Shown here one piece after another: positions 1-8,732 of a stretch of DNA of 64,000 bases; within the stretch, counting starts at the first letter, position 1, and each line of letters begins with the position of its first letter. The position numbers and the translations under genes are program-made. Source of the stretch: UBA2093 sp044340485 (GTDB taxonomy: Bacteria > Actinomycetota > Acidimicrobiia > Acidimicrobiales > Ilumatobacteraceae). Location: NCBI GenBank assembly GCA_044340485.1, contig JBIITN010000007.1:1-64000 (forward strand). Reading direction: 5' to 3'. A model generated the notes under the pieces. That model saw nothing but the letters and a program-made list of their open reading frames with translations, did not search any database and had not been told where the DNA came from.

Positions 1-1
1 A

Positions 2-250
2 TGGAGCAGGGAATTCCGTCGCTTTCGTCCTGTTGACGCCGCCGCGCGTTTTGCGCCTCGTCCGCTACTTGTCATGCATGGTGAGGATGATGAAAGTGTC
101 CCCGTTGCAGACTCACGCATGTTGGCAGAAGCACACGGAAGTGCAGAACTTCGCGTCATCCAAGGAGCTGGTCATCGATTGCGACATGACCCCCGTGCGA
201 TCGCCATTTTGATGGGATGGCTAGATCGTCAACGTGTTGGCGTGTCGTGA
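2..250 (+). CDS. alpha/beta hydrolase, C-terminal fragment
   Basis: The open frame enters from the left edge and ends at a TGA. It encodes about 82 residues typical of the end of an alpha/beta-hydrolase. A beta strand (PLLVMHGEDDESVP) carries the acidic member of the catalytic triad, and GAGHRL about 37 residues later supplies the catalytic His. The nucleophile elbow lies outside the window, so substrate class cannot be judged. The last 22 bp overlap the 3' end of galE on the opposite strand. Family is fairly sure; function is open. Confidence 0.8.
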   Translation, partial: WSREFRRFRPVDAAARFAPRPLLVMHGEDDESVPVADSRMLAEAHGSAELRVIQGAGHRLRHDPRAIAILMGWLDRQRVGVS

Positions 251-1221
251 CCCATTGGGTGCGACACATGCCACGCGTGCGCGGTGGCGATGATGTCATC
301 TAACGAATGTGTTGGTTGCCAATTCAGTTTTTTTGTTATCAACGATGCGTCGGCATAGCACTCTGACGGATCACCGGGTCGTCGGTCTGTGAGCACATGA
401 GGCACGGGCGAGCCAGTGACACGTTCGGTGGCGGCAAGTATTTCCATTACTGATGTTCCAGTGCCTGTGCCCACGTTGCAGATGAGCGTGTCACCACCAG
501 GTGCGAGGTAGTCAAGTGCCGCCACGTGGGCACTTGCGAGATCTTCTACGTGGATGTAGTCACGCACGCCCGTTCCATCGCGAGTGGGGTAGTCGGTGCC
601 AAACACGTGAACTCCATCTGAATGACCAAGTGCCGCTTTCATGACGTGTGGAATGAGATTTTGTGAGTAGCGCCAATCTTCACCGAGTGTGGCGTCGTTA
701 CTTGCGCCAGCGGCATTGAAATAACGCAAACACACACTTCGCAAGTTGTGAGTAATGGAGTACCAATGCAGCACACGTTCAATCATGTGTTTTGTTTCTG
801 CGTAGACGCTTTCGCAGCGCACCGGTGCGGTTTCACTCACTGGTGCGCGATCAGGAGTTCCGTACACCGCCGCACTAGATGAAAACACCATGCGTTGCAC
901 GCTGGCACTCGACAACGCTTCAATAAGACGTTGTGATCCTGTGACGTTGTTTGCAAAGTATTTATTTGGGTTTGACATTGATTCACCCACTGCCTTGTAC
1001 GCAGCAAAATGAACCACTTCTTCAATTCCGTATTTCGCAACAATTTGGCCGATCAGTCGCTGATCAGCGATGTCGCCAACAACAAGGTCTGTGTCTTCAA
1101 CTGCCTTTTGATGTCCGTTTTCCAATGTGTCAAGAACAACAACATGGCGCCCTGATCTTTTGAGAGCGCGAGTAGTGATTGATCCGATGTATCCGGCGCC
1201 ACCGGTGACGAGTACAGACAT
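229..1221 (-). CDS. galE: UDP-glucose 4-epimerase
   Basis: A 330-residue extended short-chain dehydrogenase that should interconvert UDP-glucose and UDP-galactose in the cytoplasm, feeding envelope sugar synthesis. The NAD-binding GGAGYIG lies at residues 7-13. The catalytic set is Ser115/116 in FSSSAAVYG and the Tyr140-x3-Lys144 pair. NAAGA and the FGTDYPTRDGTGVRDYIHV substrate-loop region are also typical of GalE. Length matches the family. It follows the HhH-GPD gene on the same strand after 55 bp and may be the last gene of an aceE-led unit. A related sugar epimerase specificity cannot be fully excluded. Confidence 0.93.
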   Translation of the reverse strand: MSVLVTGGAGYIGSITTRALKRSGRHVVVLDTLENGHQKAVEDTDLVVGDIADQRLIGQIVAKYGIEEVVHFAAYKAVGESMSNPNKYFANNVTGSQRLIEALSSASVQRMVFSSSAAVYGTPDRAPVSETAPVRCESVYAETKHMIERVLHWYSITHNLRSVCLRYFNAAGASNDATLGEDWRYSQNLIPHVMKAALGHSDGVHVFGTDYPTRDGTGVRDYIHVEDLASAHVAALDYLAPGGDTLICNVGTGTGTSVMEILAATERVTGSPVPHVLTDRRPGDPSECYADASLITKKLNWQPTHSLDDIIATAHAWHVSHPMGHDTPTR

Positions 1222-1276
1222 TGTGATAACGCTAACGCTTTATACCGTCGTGGCAGAGCTTCACGGTGTTGTTCTT

Positions 1277-1873
1277 TCAGCGGTGCTGTTGCTTCACCGG
1301 ACGTGATTGCTTGTCGCGATCAGCGGCCTTTTCAGCTTTTTTCCACGCTCGTACTTTGAGCAAAGTTTCTGGAGAGGTGATGTCGGCAACTGTGCGAGGT
1401 TTGCTATCGCTGAACACTCCGGCAGCTTTCTTCCAGCCCTTCGGCGCAACTTCAAATCGCTTCGCGAGTAGGGCGACAAAGATTTGTGCTTTTTCCTCGC
1501 CGTAGCCGGGCAGTTCGCGCAGGCGACGGAACACTTCGTGGGCATCGTCGACACCACGCCAGATGTTTTCGGCTTTCCCTTTGTATTTGTCAGCAAGGAT
1601 GCGACATACACCTTGGATGCGTTCGGCCATTGCTTTTGGAAAACGATGAATTGCTGGTTTCTCTAAGCACACCGCCAGGAATTGCTCTGGGTTCATGTCG
1701 GCAATCTTTTTGGGATCAAGGTGGCCGAGACGAGTCTTTAATGTGTGTGGTCCGGCAAAGGCCCACTCCATGGGGACTTGTTGGTCAAGCAGCATTCCAA
1801 TGAGCAAAGCATTGCCGTTGCTATTCAGCAACTTGTCGGCTTTATCGATACCAGTGATGTAGAGGGTGCCCAT
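1277..1873 (-). CDS. HhH-GPD type base-excision repair protein
   Basis: A 198-residue protein resembling the actinobacterial HhH-GPD family (TIGR03252-like), predicted from family knowledge to take part in base excision repair. Visible features are an N-terminal helical segment with LLDQQVPMEWAF, where glycosylases of this fold place a conserved Gln, and a helix-hairpin-helix LPGYGEEKAQIFVALL near residue 125. No iron-sulfur cysteine set is present. The tail is Lys/Arg-rich. Its ATG overlaps the aceE stop by one base (TGATG), so translation is probably coupled to aceE even though the functions seem unrelated. Substrate lesion is unknown. Confidence 0.75.
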   Translation of the reverse strand: MGTLYITGIDKADKLLNSNGNALLIGMLLDQQVPMEWAFAGPHTLKTRLGHLDPKKIADMNPEQFLAVCLEKPAIHRFPKAMAERIQGVCRILADKYKGKAENIWRGVDDAHEVFRRLRELPGYGEEKAQIFVALLAKRFEVAPKGWKKAAGVFSDSKPRTVADITSPETLLKVRAWKKAEKAADRDKQSRPVKQQHR

Positions 1874-4584
1874 CAGTCTCTCCTTAGGGGGTGAGGTGAT
1901 TCGGTATCGACATTGTATTTGGCAAGCGCGTCACTGACTGTCTGATCGGTGATGTCGTGAGATCCAATGAGTGAGGACAACACACTGATCACCACGTGAG
2001 CTGCATTATTTTCAAAAAATGCTCGCAGTGATTCACGCGTATCGCTGCGACCGAAACCGTCAGTACCGACTGGGATGAAGTCACGGCTTGGCAGGAATCG
2101 AGCAATTTGTTCAGGCACAATGCGCATGAAGTCTGTCACGGCAATAACTGGGGCAGAAGATGAACCGAGAAGATCATCTACCACCGACGTCCGCGGCTGA
2201 TCTGTCGGGTGTAGGCGGTTCCAGCGCTCGACCTCGAGTGCGTCTTCGCGAAGCGTTTTGTATGAGGGTGCCGACCACAACTCAACATCAATGTTGTACT
2301 CATTGCGCAAAATCTCTGCGGCCTCACGGGCCGCAAGATTTGCCGAACCAGAAAACAGAATGCTCGCGTGTGCGGTCTCGGATTGCGCAGCCGCGAATAA
2401 ATACAAGCCCCGCATAATTTCGTTGTCACTGACGTGATCTTGGCGTACGGGCATCAACTGGTTTTCGTTGTATAGCGTGATGTAATAAAAAACATCTTCT
2501 GGGTGTGATCCATACATACGTTCCGTACCAGCACGAATGATGGTTGCCAGTTCGTAGGCAAACGCCGGGTCATAGGCATTGCATACCGGAACAGTCGATG
2601 CGAGAACCAAGCTGTGTCCATCTTGGTGTTGCAGACCTTCACCTGCCAACGTGGTGCGCCCTGCCGTTGCGCCTAACAAGAATCCCCGGGCGCGACTATC
2701 GGCGGCTTGCCAAATGAGATCTCCTACTCGTTGGAAACCAAACATTGAGTAAAAGATAAAAAACGGCAACATTGGCACGCCACGTGTTGCATAACTTGTT
2801 GCTGCAGCAATCCAACTTGACATGGAACCCGCTTCGGTGATTCCTTCCTCAAGTATTTGTCCCTTTGATGACTCTGTGTATGTCAACAAGAGTCCTTGAT
2901 CGACGGGGTCGTATTTTTGTCCGTGCGCGGCGTAAATCATTTGCTCGCGAAACAGCGAATCCATTCCAAATGTTCGCGCTTCATCAGGAACAATTGGCAC
3001 GACACGTTGTCCCATATTGTCGTCACGGCAAATGTTTCGCAGCAGTCGAGTGAACGCCATGGTTGTACTTACTGATTGAGTGCCAGAACCCGAATCGAAC
3101 TCACTAAAAACTGTTAAGGCAGGCTGGGCTAACGGACGACGATTTCGAACAACACGTTGAGGAATTGGACCGTCTAATGCACGACGACGCTCCATCATGT
3201 ATTGATATTCAATTGAGTCGTCCGGCGGGCGGTAATACGGTGGGTCGTCTTCGTCAAGTAGTGAGTCTGGGATTTCTTCTTCAAGGTGCAAACGCTCACG
3301 CAACACCCGCAGTTGTTCGAGATGTAATTTTTTGATTTGGTGAGTCGCATTGCGCGCTTCAATATCGGCGCCCAAGGTCCAGCCCTTGATGGTCTTGCAC
3401 AAAATCGCAGTGGGACGACCTGAACCCAAATTGTCGCTTGCTGCTTTAAACGCGGCATACAACTTGTGGTAGTCGTGTCCGCCGCGGGGCAGTGTGCGTA
3501 AATCCTCGTCAGACAAATGAGCGACCATCTGGCGTAGTCGGGGGTCGGGCCCAAAGAAGTTGTCACGAATGTATGAGCCGTCTTCCACCGTGTAGCGCTG
3601 GTATTCGCCGTCAACAGTGGAATTCATCTTGTTGAGCAACACCCCATCCACGTCACGCATGAGGAGGTCATCCCACTTGGATCCCCAGATCACTTTGATG
3701 ACATTCCAACCCGCACCTCGAAAGACGGCTTCAAGCTCTTGAATGATTTTCCCATTGCCGCGCACTGGTCCGTCGAGGCGTTGCAGGTTGCAGTTCACAA
3801 CAAAAACCAAGTTGTCGAGATGCTCACGCGATGCAAGCGACAATGCCCCAAGTGTTTCTGGCTCATCTGTTTCGCCATCGCCGATGTAGCACCACACTCT
3901 GCTCTCTGCGGTGTCGTCTATTTCGCGATTCGACAAATAGCGATTGAACCGCGCCTGATAGAGCGCAGTAAGCGGACCGAGTCCCATAGAGACCGTGGGG
4001 TATTCCCAAAAATCTGGCATGAGGCGCGGATGCGGATAGCTGGATAATCCGCGTCCGCCGCGACCAATCTCACGACGAAAATGATCGAGGTCATCTTCGT
4101 CTAATCGACGTTCAAGAAATGCGCGTGCGTATATTCCTGGCGCTGCGTGCCCCTGAAAATAAATGTGGTCGCCAGGAAGCCCGTTGTCTTTTCCGTGGAA
4201 GAAGTGATTGAAGCCAATCTCGGTGAGGCTTGCCGAGCTTGCAAACGTCGACAAATGCCCACCAATGCCATCGGCCATGTGATTCGCGCGTGACACCATC
4301 ACCGCGGCGTTCCATCTCACGTACGCACGAATGCGTCGCTCGATGTGCTCATCGCCGGGAAACCAAGGTTCTTTCTCGCGGGGAATCGTGTTGACATACG
4401 GAGTGGACACTGTGGCCGGAAAACTCACCTGCGATTGTTGGGCGCGTTCCAGTAGGCGAGACAACAAATAGCGTGCTCTTGTCTTTCCGTGAGTATCGAT
4501 AACTGCGTCAAGAGAGTCAAGCCATTCTTCGGTCTCGCCGGGATCCGTGTCGGGGAGTTGATGAATGGAACCGTCAAATAGCAC
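1873..4584 (-). CDS. aceE: pyruvate dehydrogenase E1 component (homodimeric)
   Basis: A 903-residue thiamine-diphosphate E1 that decarboxylates pyruvate and acetylates the lipoyl domain of E2. Length is close to the usual 890-930 of homodimeric AceE. The ThDP/Mg motif GDGETDEPE followed by NCNLQRLDGPVRG is intact. GHAAPGIYARAFLE and the second-domain signature around TYTESSKGQILEEGI are also present. The start is a GTG. The likely partners lie in this window: E3 (12.0 kb), an E2 (13.5 kb) and a fused lipoylation enzyme (14.9 kb). An HhH-GPD gene overlaps its stop codon. Identification is secure. Confidence 0.96.
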   Translation of the reverse strand: MLFDGSIHQLPDTDPGETEEWLDSLDAVIDTHGKTRARYLLSRLLERAQQSQVSFPATVSTPYVNTIPREKEPWFPGDEHIERRIRAYVRWNAAVMVSRANHMADGIGGHLSTFASSASLTEIGFNHFFHGKDNGLPGDHIYFQGHAAPGIYARAFLERRLDEDDLDHFRREIGRGGRGLSSYPHPRLMPDFWEYPTVSMGLGPLTALYQARFNRYLSNREIDDTAESRVWCYIGDGETDEPETLGALSLASREHLDNLVFVVNCNLQRLDGPVRGNGKIIQELEAVFRGAGWNVIKVIWGSKWDDLLMRDVDGVLLNKMNSTVDGEYQRYTVEDGSYIRDNFFGPDPRLRQMVAHLSDEDLRTLPRGGHDYHKLYAAFKAASDNLGSGRPTAILCKTIKGWTLGADIEARNATHQIKKLHLEQLRVLRERLHLEEEIPDSLLDEDDPPYYRPPDDSIEYQYMMERRRALDGPIPQRVVRNRRPLAQPALTVFSEFDSGSGTQSVSTTMAFTRLLRNICRDDNMGQRVVPIVPDEARTFGMDSLFREQMIYAAHGQKYDPVDQGLLLTYTESSKGQILEEGITEAGSMSSWIAAATSYATRGVPMLPFFIFYSMFGFQRVGDLIWQAADSRARGFLLGATAGRTTLAGEGLQHQDGHSLVLASTVPVCNAYDPAFAYELATIIRAGTERMYGSHPEDVFYYITLYNENQLMPVRQDHVSDNEIMRGLYLFAAAQSETAHASILFSGSANLAAREAAEILRNEYNIDVELWSAPSYKTLREDALEVERWNRLHPTDQPRTSVVDDLLGSSSAPVIAVTDFMRIVPEQIARFLPSRDFIPVGTDGFGRSDTRESLRAFFENNAAHVVISVLSSLIGSHDITDQTVSDALAKYNVDTESPHPLRRD

Positions 4585-4610
4585 GTGGTCATTCTCGCAG
4601 TGTTTTTCTT

Positions 4611-4673
4611 CGACTGTGCTCTATTTGTCTCCGACTGTGCTCTATTTGTCTCTGACTATGCACGATTTGTTGC
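4611..4673. repeat. three 21-bp tandem units between aceE and rnhA
   Basis: Two perfect 21-bp copies (4611-4631 and 4632-4652, starting CGACTGTGCTCTATTTGTCT) are followed by a degenerate third copy (4653-4673). They occupy most of the 113-bp gap between the divergent aceE and rnhA starts, so they sit where promoters for both genes would be expected. The period is close to two DNA helical turns. No function can be assigned; replication slippage is the simplest origin. Confidence 0.75.
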
Positions 4674-4697
4674 GTGGAATGGTGAACAATCAATGAC

Positions 4698-5138
4698 GTG
4701 CCAGAAACACTTGTCATCTACACAGACGGTGCATGTTCCGGAAATCCAGGGCCCGGTGGATGGGCGTGGGCCGTTGCACCAGACGGTGAGCCACATAACA
4801 GTGGCAGGGAAGCGCACACTACAAATCAACGCATGGAGATTTATGCAACGCTCGATGCGCTGCGCACCTACGAGACTGACCCACGAGTAATTCGTATTGT
4901 CTCAGATAGCAACTATGTGGTGAAGTGTTTTAACGATCAATGGTGGGAAGGTTGGTTGAAGCGGGGTTGGAAAAACTCCCAACGCCAACCAGTTGCAAAT
5001 CGTGATTTGTGGGAACCGCTCATTGATCTGGTGCGCTCGCGCGGGCAGGTTGAATTTGTTTGGGTCAAGGGTCATAGCGGCGACCCAATGAATGACCTTG
5101 TTGACCGCATGGCTGTTGCCCACGCCCAGGCCCGTTAA
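4698..5138 (+). CDS. rnhA: ribonuclease HI
   Basis: A 146-residue RNase H that cleaves the RNA strand of RNA-DNA hybrids. The four metal-binding acidic residues are visible: Asp10 (YTDGACSGNPGPGGW), Glu47 (NQRMEIYA), Asp70 (IVSDSNYV) and Asp136 (LVDRMA). GHSGDP supplies the conserved active-site His region. The basic handle (WWEGWLKRGWKNSQRQPV) seen in Escherichia coli RNase HI is retained. The start chosen is GTG at 4698, because the family begins just before the first beta strand. The gene is divergent from aceE, with tandem repeats between them. Confidence 0.95.
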   Translation: MPETLVIYTDGACSGNPGPGGWAWAVAPDGEPHNSGREAHTTNQRMEIYATLDALRTYETDPRVIRIVSDSNYVVKCFNDQWWEGWLKRGWKNSQRQPVANRDLWEPLIDLVRSRGQVEFVWVKGHSGDPMNDLVDRMAVAHAQAR

Positions 5139-5222
5139 CGCCGCAGTAGATACATCGCGCTCTACATTTGGGGAAACCTCGTGAATTGAGGGGAACGCCA
5201 TCAAGGTGCCTAGCCTCTTGGC

Positions 5223-6005
5223 ATGGATATCAAAGGCGCAAGCGCAATAGTTACAGGTGGTGCATCCGGAATCGGTGAAGCATCCGTTCGTCTTCTCGCT
5301 AAAGCTGGAGCCAAGGTCGTCATCGCCGACCTTGAGCGTCAAGCAGACGTGGGAAATGCATTGGCAAAAGAAGTCGGCGGTGCATTCTGTCCGGTGGACG
5401 TCACCAACACCGACGACATCATCAATGCTGTCGAAATGGCGAAATCAATGGGACCACTACGAGTGTTGGTGAACTCCGCCGGTATCGGTTGGGCACAACG
5501 CACCATTGGTAAAGATGGCTCATACGAGTCAGCAGCCAACCTTGATGCATTCAAGAAAGTTATTGCGGTGAACTTGATTGGCACATTTGATGCAATTCGT
5601 ATTGCTGCAACCGCAATGAGCCAAACTGAACCACTTGAAGACGGAGAGCGCGGCGCAATCGTGAACATCGCATCTGTTGCAGCATTCGACGGCCAGATTG
5701 GTCAGAACGCGTATTCAGCATCCAAGGGTGGCGTTGTCGGTATGACACTTCCAGTTGCTCGTGATCTTGCAGCAGTTGGTGTTCGCGTAAATACCGTTGC
5801 TCCTGGTCTTATCGACACTCCGATTTACGGATCTGGTGATGCAAGTGAAGCGTTCAAAGCAAATCTCCAAAAGGGCGTGTTGTTCCCGCAGCGTTTGGGC
5901 AAGCCAGAACAACTTGCTTCGATGGTGCTTGAATGCGTGCTCAACAGCTACATGAACGCCGAAACAATTCGTGTTGACGGTGGCATTCGTATGCAACCTA
6001 AGTGA
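5223..6005 (+). CDS. short-chain dehydrogenase, 3-hydroxyacyl-CoA dehydrogenase type II-like
   Basis: A 260-residue classical SDR. It has a TGGASGIG nucleotide-binding motif near the N-terminus, the NSAGIG motif, catalytic Ser in NIASVAAF, and a Tyr-x3-Lys in AYSASKGG. The insertion after the NSAG motif and the VAPGLIDTPIYG segment resemble type II 3-hydroxyacyl-CoA dehydrogenases (HSD17B10-like), suggesting NAD-dependent oxidation of short acyl-CoA intermediates. It stands alone between rnhA and a convergent acetyltransferase gene. Its stop codon begins a 45-bp tandem repeat. The SDR fold is certain; substrate is inferred. Confidence 0.85.
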   Translation: MDIKGASAIVTGGASGIGEASVRLLAKAGAKVVIADLERQADVGNALAKEVGGAFCPVDVTNTDDIINAVEMAKSMGPLRVLVNSAGIGWAQRTIGKDGSYESAANLDAFKKVIAVNLIGTFDAIRIAATAMSQTEPLEDGERGAIVNIASVAAFDGQIGQNAYSASKGGVVGMTLPVARDLAAVGVRVNTVAPGLIDTPIYGSGDASEAFKANLQKGVLFPQRLGKPEQLASMVLECVLNSYMNAETIRVDGGIRMQPK

Positions 6006-6047
6006 ACTAGCAAATAGTGAGTTAGCAAATAGTGAACTAGCAAATAA
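6003..6047. repeat. three 15-bp tandem units with in-frame stop codons
   Basis: Starting exactly at the stop codon of the upstream dehydrogenase, three 15-bp units (6003-6017, 6018-6032, 6033-6047) follow one another. Each begins TGA and ends TAG or TAA in the reading frame of the gene, giving six in-frame stops in 45 bp. Copies 1 and 2 differ at two positions. The array fills the gap before the convergent acetyltransferase gene, whose stop lies 11 bp further on. Confidence 0.85.
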
Positions 6048-6057
6048 CAGTGTGGGG

Positions 6058-7272
6058 TTATGTGGTGTAATCAGCATTGATGCGCACGTAGCCATCAGTG
6101 AGATCACATCCCCACACTGTTGCAGTTCCCCCAGAAGTTCCCCCAGAAATTCCCTTAGCGACTCCGAGGCTCACGTGAATGCGCACGGTGTCTCCGCGCA
6201 TGTAACTCGATAACTGTTCGAGATCTTTATCGCTTACTTGGTTCGGAAATAGTTCCTGTGAACCAAAGCGAATCACTACTTTTGTCTGATCAATGTCGGT
6301 ATCTGTTTCACATTTGCCAACTGCCATTGCCACTCGTCCCCAGTTTGGGTCAGCACCATGTATCGCAGTTTTTACGAGTGGAGAATTGACGATTGACTTT
6401 GCGACGCGTTTGGCTTGGTCGTCATCACGAGCGCCATCTACGTGAACTTCGATCAGTTTTTCCGCACCCTCACCATCTCGTGCGATCTGGTGGGTGAGTG
6501 ATAACAACACCTCGTGTAAAGCGTTTTCAAAAGATTCATTCTCTACCGCACCTGCAACACCACTTGCCATGATGATGGCCGTGTCGCTGGTGGACGTGTC
6601 GGAATCAACCGACACACAATTCAACGTGCGGTTCACCACTCGACGAAATGTTGCATCAAGTGTGGTGCTATCAATGTCTGCATCGGTAAAAACCAAGGCG
6701 ATAAGTGTCGCCATGTTCGGTTCGATCATTCCCACACCTTTAGCGACACCAACAATTGTCGCTTCCGAACCAGCAACTGCTGCAGTAGATATTTTTGGAA
6801 CGGTGTCGGTAGTCATGATGCCCTGAGCAACTCTGTCGGCAACATTGTCTGGGAGAGGAATGGGTAAGCCCGCGATGCCACGACGAATGTTGTCGATGGG
6901 ATATGTGCGGCCAATGACGCCGGTTGATGCAATAAGTACGTCGCGCGGTTGGCAGCTAAGCCGCGCTGCTACCGATTCGGTGATCTCACGGGCATGTTGC
7001 AATCCGATTGGCCCGGTCGCCACGTTTGCATTTTTTGAGATGACAACCACCGCTTGCGCATGACCAGACGACACGTGTTCTCGCGAAACAAGAACACTGG
7101 GGCCGGCAAAGCGACTTTGTGTGAATACGCCAGACGCCGACACAGGAGTATTAGTTGCCACCACTGTGAAATCGTCGGTGGCGTCTTTGATGCCGACGTT
7201 GGTGACGAATGAGGTAAACCCTCGGGGTAAAGAAACAGCCACGGTGATTGTGTTTAGCACTTCTTGACTCAA
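6058..7272 (-). CDS. ArgJ/OAT2-like glutamate (ornithine) N-acetyltransferase
   Basis: A 404-residue member of the ArgJ family, which moves an acetyl group between N-acetylornithine and glutamate after self-cleavage into two chains. The processing site is Ala188-Thr189 in EPNMATLI, and the oxyanion-hole Thr117-Gly118 is in ASTGVIG. Several stretches (SKNANVATG, DGEGAEKLIEV, the GARDDDQAKRV region, NPNWG-like DPNWGRVAM) recall, from memory, the OAT2 subgroup of the Streptomyces clavulanate cluster more than housekeeping ArgJ. The start shown is a TTG with GGAAAA upstream; GTG at 7260 or 7242 are alternatives. It is divergent from a hydantoinase-family gene and not in an arg operon. Confidence 0.85.
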   Translation of the reverse strand: MSQEVLNTITVAVSLPRGFTSFVTNVGIKDATDDFTVVATNTPVSASGVFTQSRFAGPSVLVSREHVSSGHAQAVVVISKNANVATGPIGLQHAREITESVAARLSCQPRDVLIASTGVIGRTYPIDNIRRGIAGLPIPLPDNVADRVAQGIMTTDTVPKISTAAVAGSEATIVGVAKGVGMIEPNMATLIALVFTDADIDSTTLDATFRRVVNRTLNCVSVDSDTSTSDTAIIMASGVAGAVENESFENALHEVLLSLTHQIARDGEGAEKLIEVHVDGARDDDQAKRVAKSIVNSPLVKTAIHGADPNWGRVAMAVGKCETDTDIDQTKVVIRFGSQELFPNQVSDKDLEQLSSYMRGDTVRIHVSLGVAKGISGGTSGGTATVWGCDLTDGYVRINADYTT

Positions 7273-7295
7273 GTTTTCCGTTTACGCTGTGGCGT

Positions 7296-8702
7296 ATGCG
7301 CACAGTGATCACCAACGCCACCGTGGTGCGTGCATCTGGGGCAGTTGATGCCGATGTGGTGGTGGTTGATGGATCTATCGCTGACGTCATCGCGCGCCCG
7401 CCGGGGGCCGTGGTGCACGATGCCGACACGGTGATTAATGCCTCAGGCTTGTTGCTCGTGCCAGGGGGTGTCGACGCCCACGTGCACATGCAGTTAGATG
7501 TGGGTTTCACGTCATCTTCTGACACATTTGAGTCCGGTTCGATCGCTGCTGCAATTGGTGGCACCACGACGATTGTGGATTTTTCCGAGCAGCGAGCCGG
7601 CGGAAATGTGCTGGCATCATTTGAACAACGACTAGCAGAAGCCGAATCACAGTGTGTGATCGACTGGGGACTTCACCAAGTGTTGGGTGGGGTTGACGCA
7701 CAAGCATTGATTGATGTGCGATCACTTATTGAACGTGAAGGTGTGTCATCAATCAAGTTATTCATGGCATATCCTGGGCGTTTGTACAGTGACGACGGGC
7801 AACTGTTACGCGCATTGCAAATGTGCGCAGACACCGGAATGATGGCAATGGTGCATGCCGAAAACGGATTAGCTATCGATGTGCTCGTAGAGCAAGCGGT
7901 TGCAGCGGGCAATATCACACCTGATTTTCATAGTCGTACCCGTCCACCAGAACTAGAAGCAGAAGCAGTGCATCGTGCAGCGGTGTTGTCGCAGGTTGCT
8001 GGCGGTGCGCCTCTGTACATCGTGCATCTCTCAAGTTCTCATGCCTTGGCTGAAGTTGGTATTGCACGAAGTCGTGGCGCAAACATTTTCGCCGAGACGT
8101 GTCCGCAGTATCTGTACTTGTCACTTGAGGAACATCTCGGAAAAGGATGGCCAGAGGGTGCCGGATACATCTGTTCGACACCACTGCGCTCGCGAAACGA
8201 ATCACATCACGCCGATTTGTGGCAAGGATTACGCAACGACGAGCTTGCAGTTGTCAGCACCGACCATTGTCCGTTCTGTTTGCGAGAACAAAAACTGATG
8301 AATGGTGAGTCTTTTCAGGTGGTACCCAACGGCATCGGAGGCGTGGAGCACCGAATGGATCTGATGTATCAGGGAGTTGTCACTGGAGAACTCACCCGTG
8401 AACGTTGGGTAGAAGTGTGTGCGACAGCGCCAGCACGTTTATTTGGTCTTTCCCGTAAAGGCGACATAGCGCCCGGATACGACGCTGACATCGTGTTGTA
8501 TGACCCCAATGCCACAACAACTATTAGTGCACAGTCGCATCACATGAATCTTGACTATTCAGCGTTTGAGGGAATGGTGATTCAAGGTGGTGTTCATACT
8601 GTGATTTCACGTGGAGAAGTAATAGTGAAAGATGCAAAGTTTGTGGGCACATCTGGACGTGGCAAATACGTCCGACGCGATATTCCCGCTGTTTTGAAAT
8701 AA
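7296..8702 (+). CDS. dihydropyrimidinase / D-hydantoinase family cyclic amidohydrolase
   Basis: A 468-residue amidohydrolase of the dihydropyrimidinase/allantoinase group, which opens cyclic amide rings using a two-metal site. All ligands are visible: His62 and His64 in DAHVHMQLD, the carboxylated Lys154 in SIKLFMAYPG, His187 in MVHAENG, His244 in YIVHLSS, and Asp323 in STDHCPF. Lys154 within the KLFMAYPG context and the VPNGIGGVEHR loop favour dihydropyrimidinase/hydantoinase over dihydroorotase. The ATG at 7296 is chosen because an upstream in-frame ATG at 7248 would run into the divergent acetyltransferase gene. The divergent neighbour hints at amino-acid or pyrimidine salvage. Confidence 0.9.
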   Translation: MRTVITNATVVRASGAVDADVVVVDGSIADVIARPPGAVVHDADTVINASGLLLVPGGVDAHVHMQLDVGFTSSSDTFESGSIAAAIGGTTTIVDFSEQRAGGNVLASFEQRLAEAESQCVIDWGLHQVLGGVDAQALIDVRSLIEREGVSSIKLFMAYPGRLYSDDGQLLRALQMCADTGMMAMVHAENGLAIDVLVEQAVAAGNITPDFHSRTRPPELEAEAVHRAAVLSQVAGGAPLYIVHLSSSHALAEVGIARSRGANIFAETCPQYLYLSLEEHLGKGWPEGAGYICSTPLRSRNESHHADLWQGLRNDELAVVSTDHCPFCLREQKLMNGESFQVVPNGIGGVEHRMDLMYQGVVTGELTRERWVEVCATAPARLFGLSRKGDIAPGYDADIVLYDPNATTTISAQSHHMNLDYSAFEGMVIQGGVHTVISRGEVIVKDAKFVGTSGRGKYVRRDIPAVLK

Positions 8703-8732
8703 CAGATCTCCTGGAAGTCGCTACGGGAGTAA

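Noticed and set aside
4585..4890. ORF containing DCALFVS repeats upstream of rnhA
   Set aside because: It overlaps rnhA in another frame, and its repeats are a consequence of the 21-bp DNA repeat.
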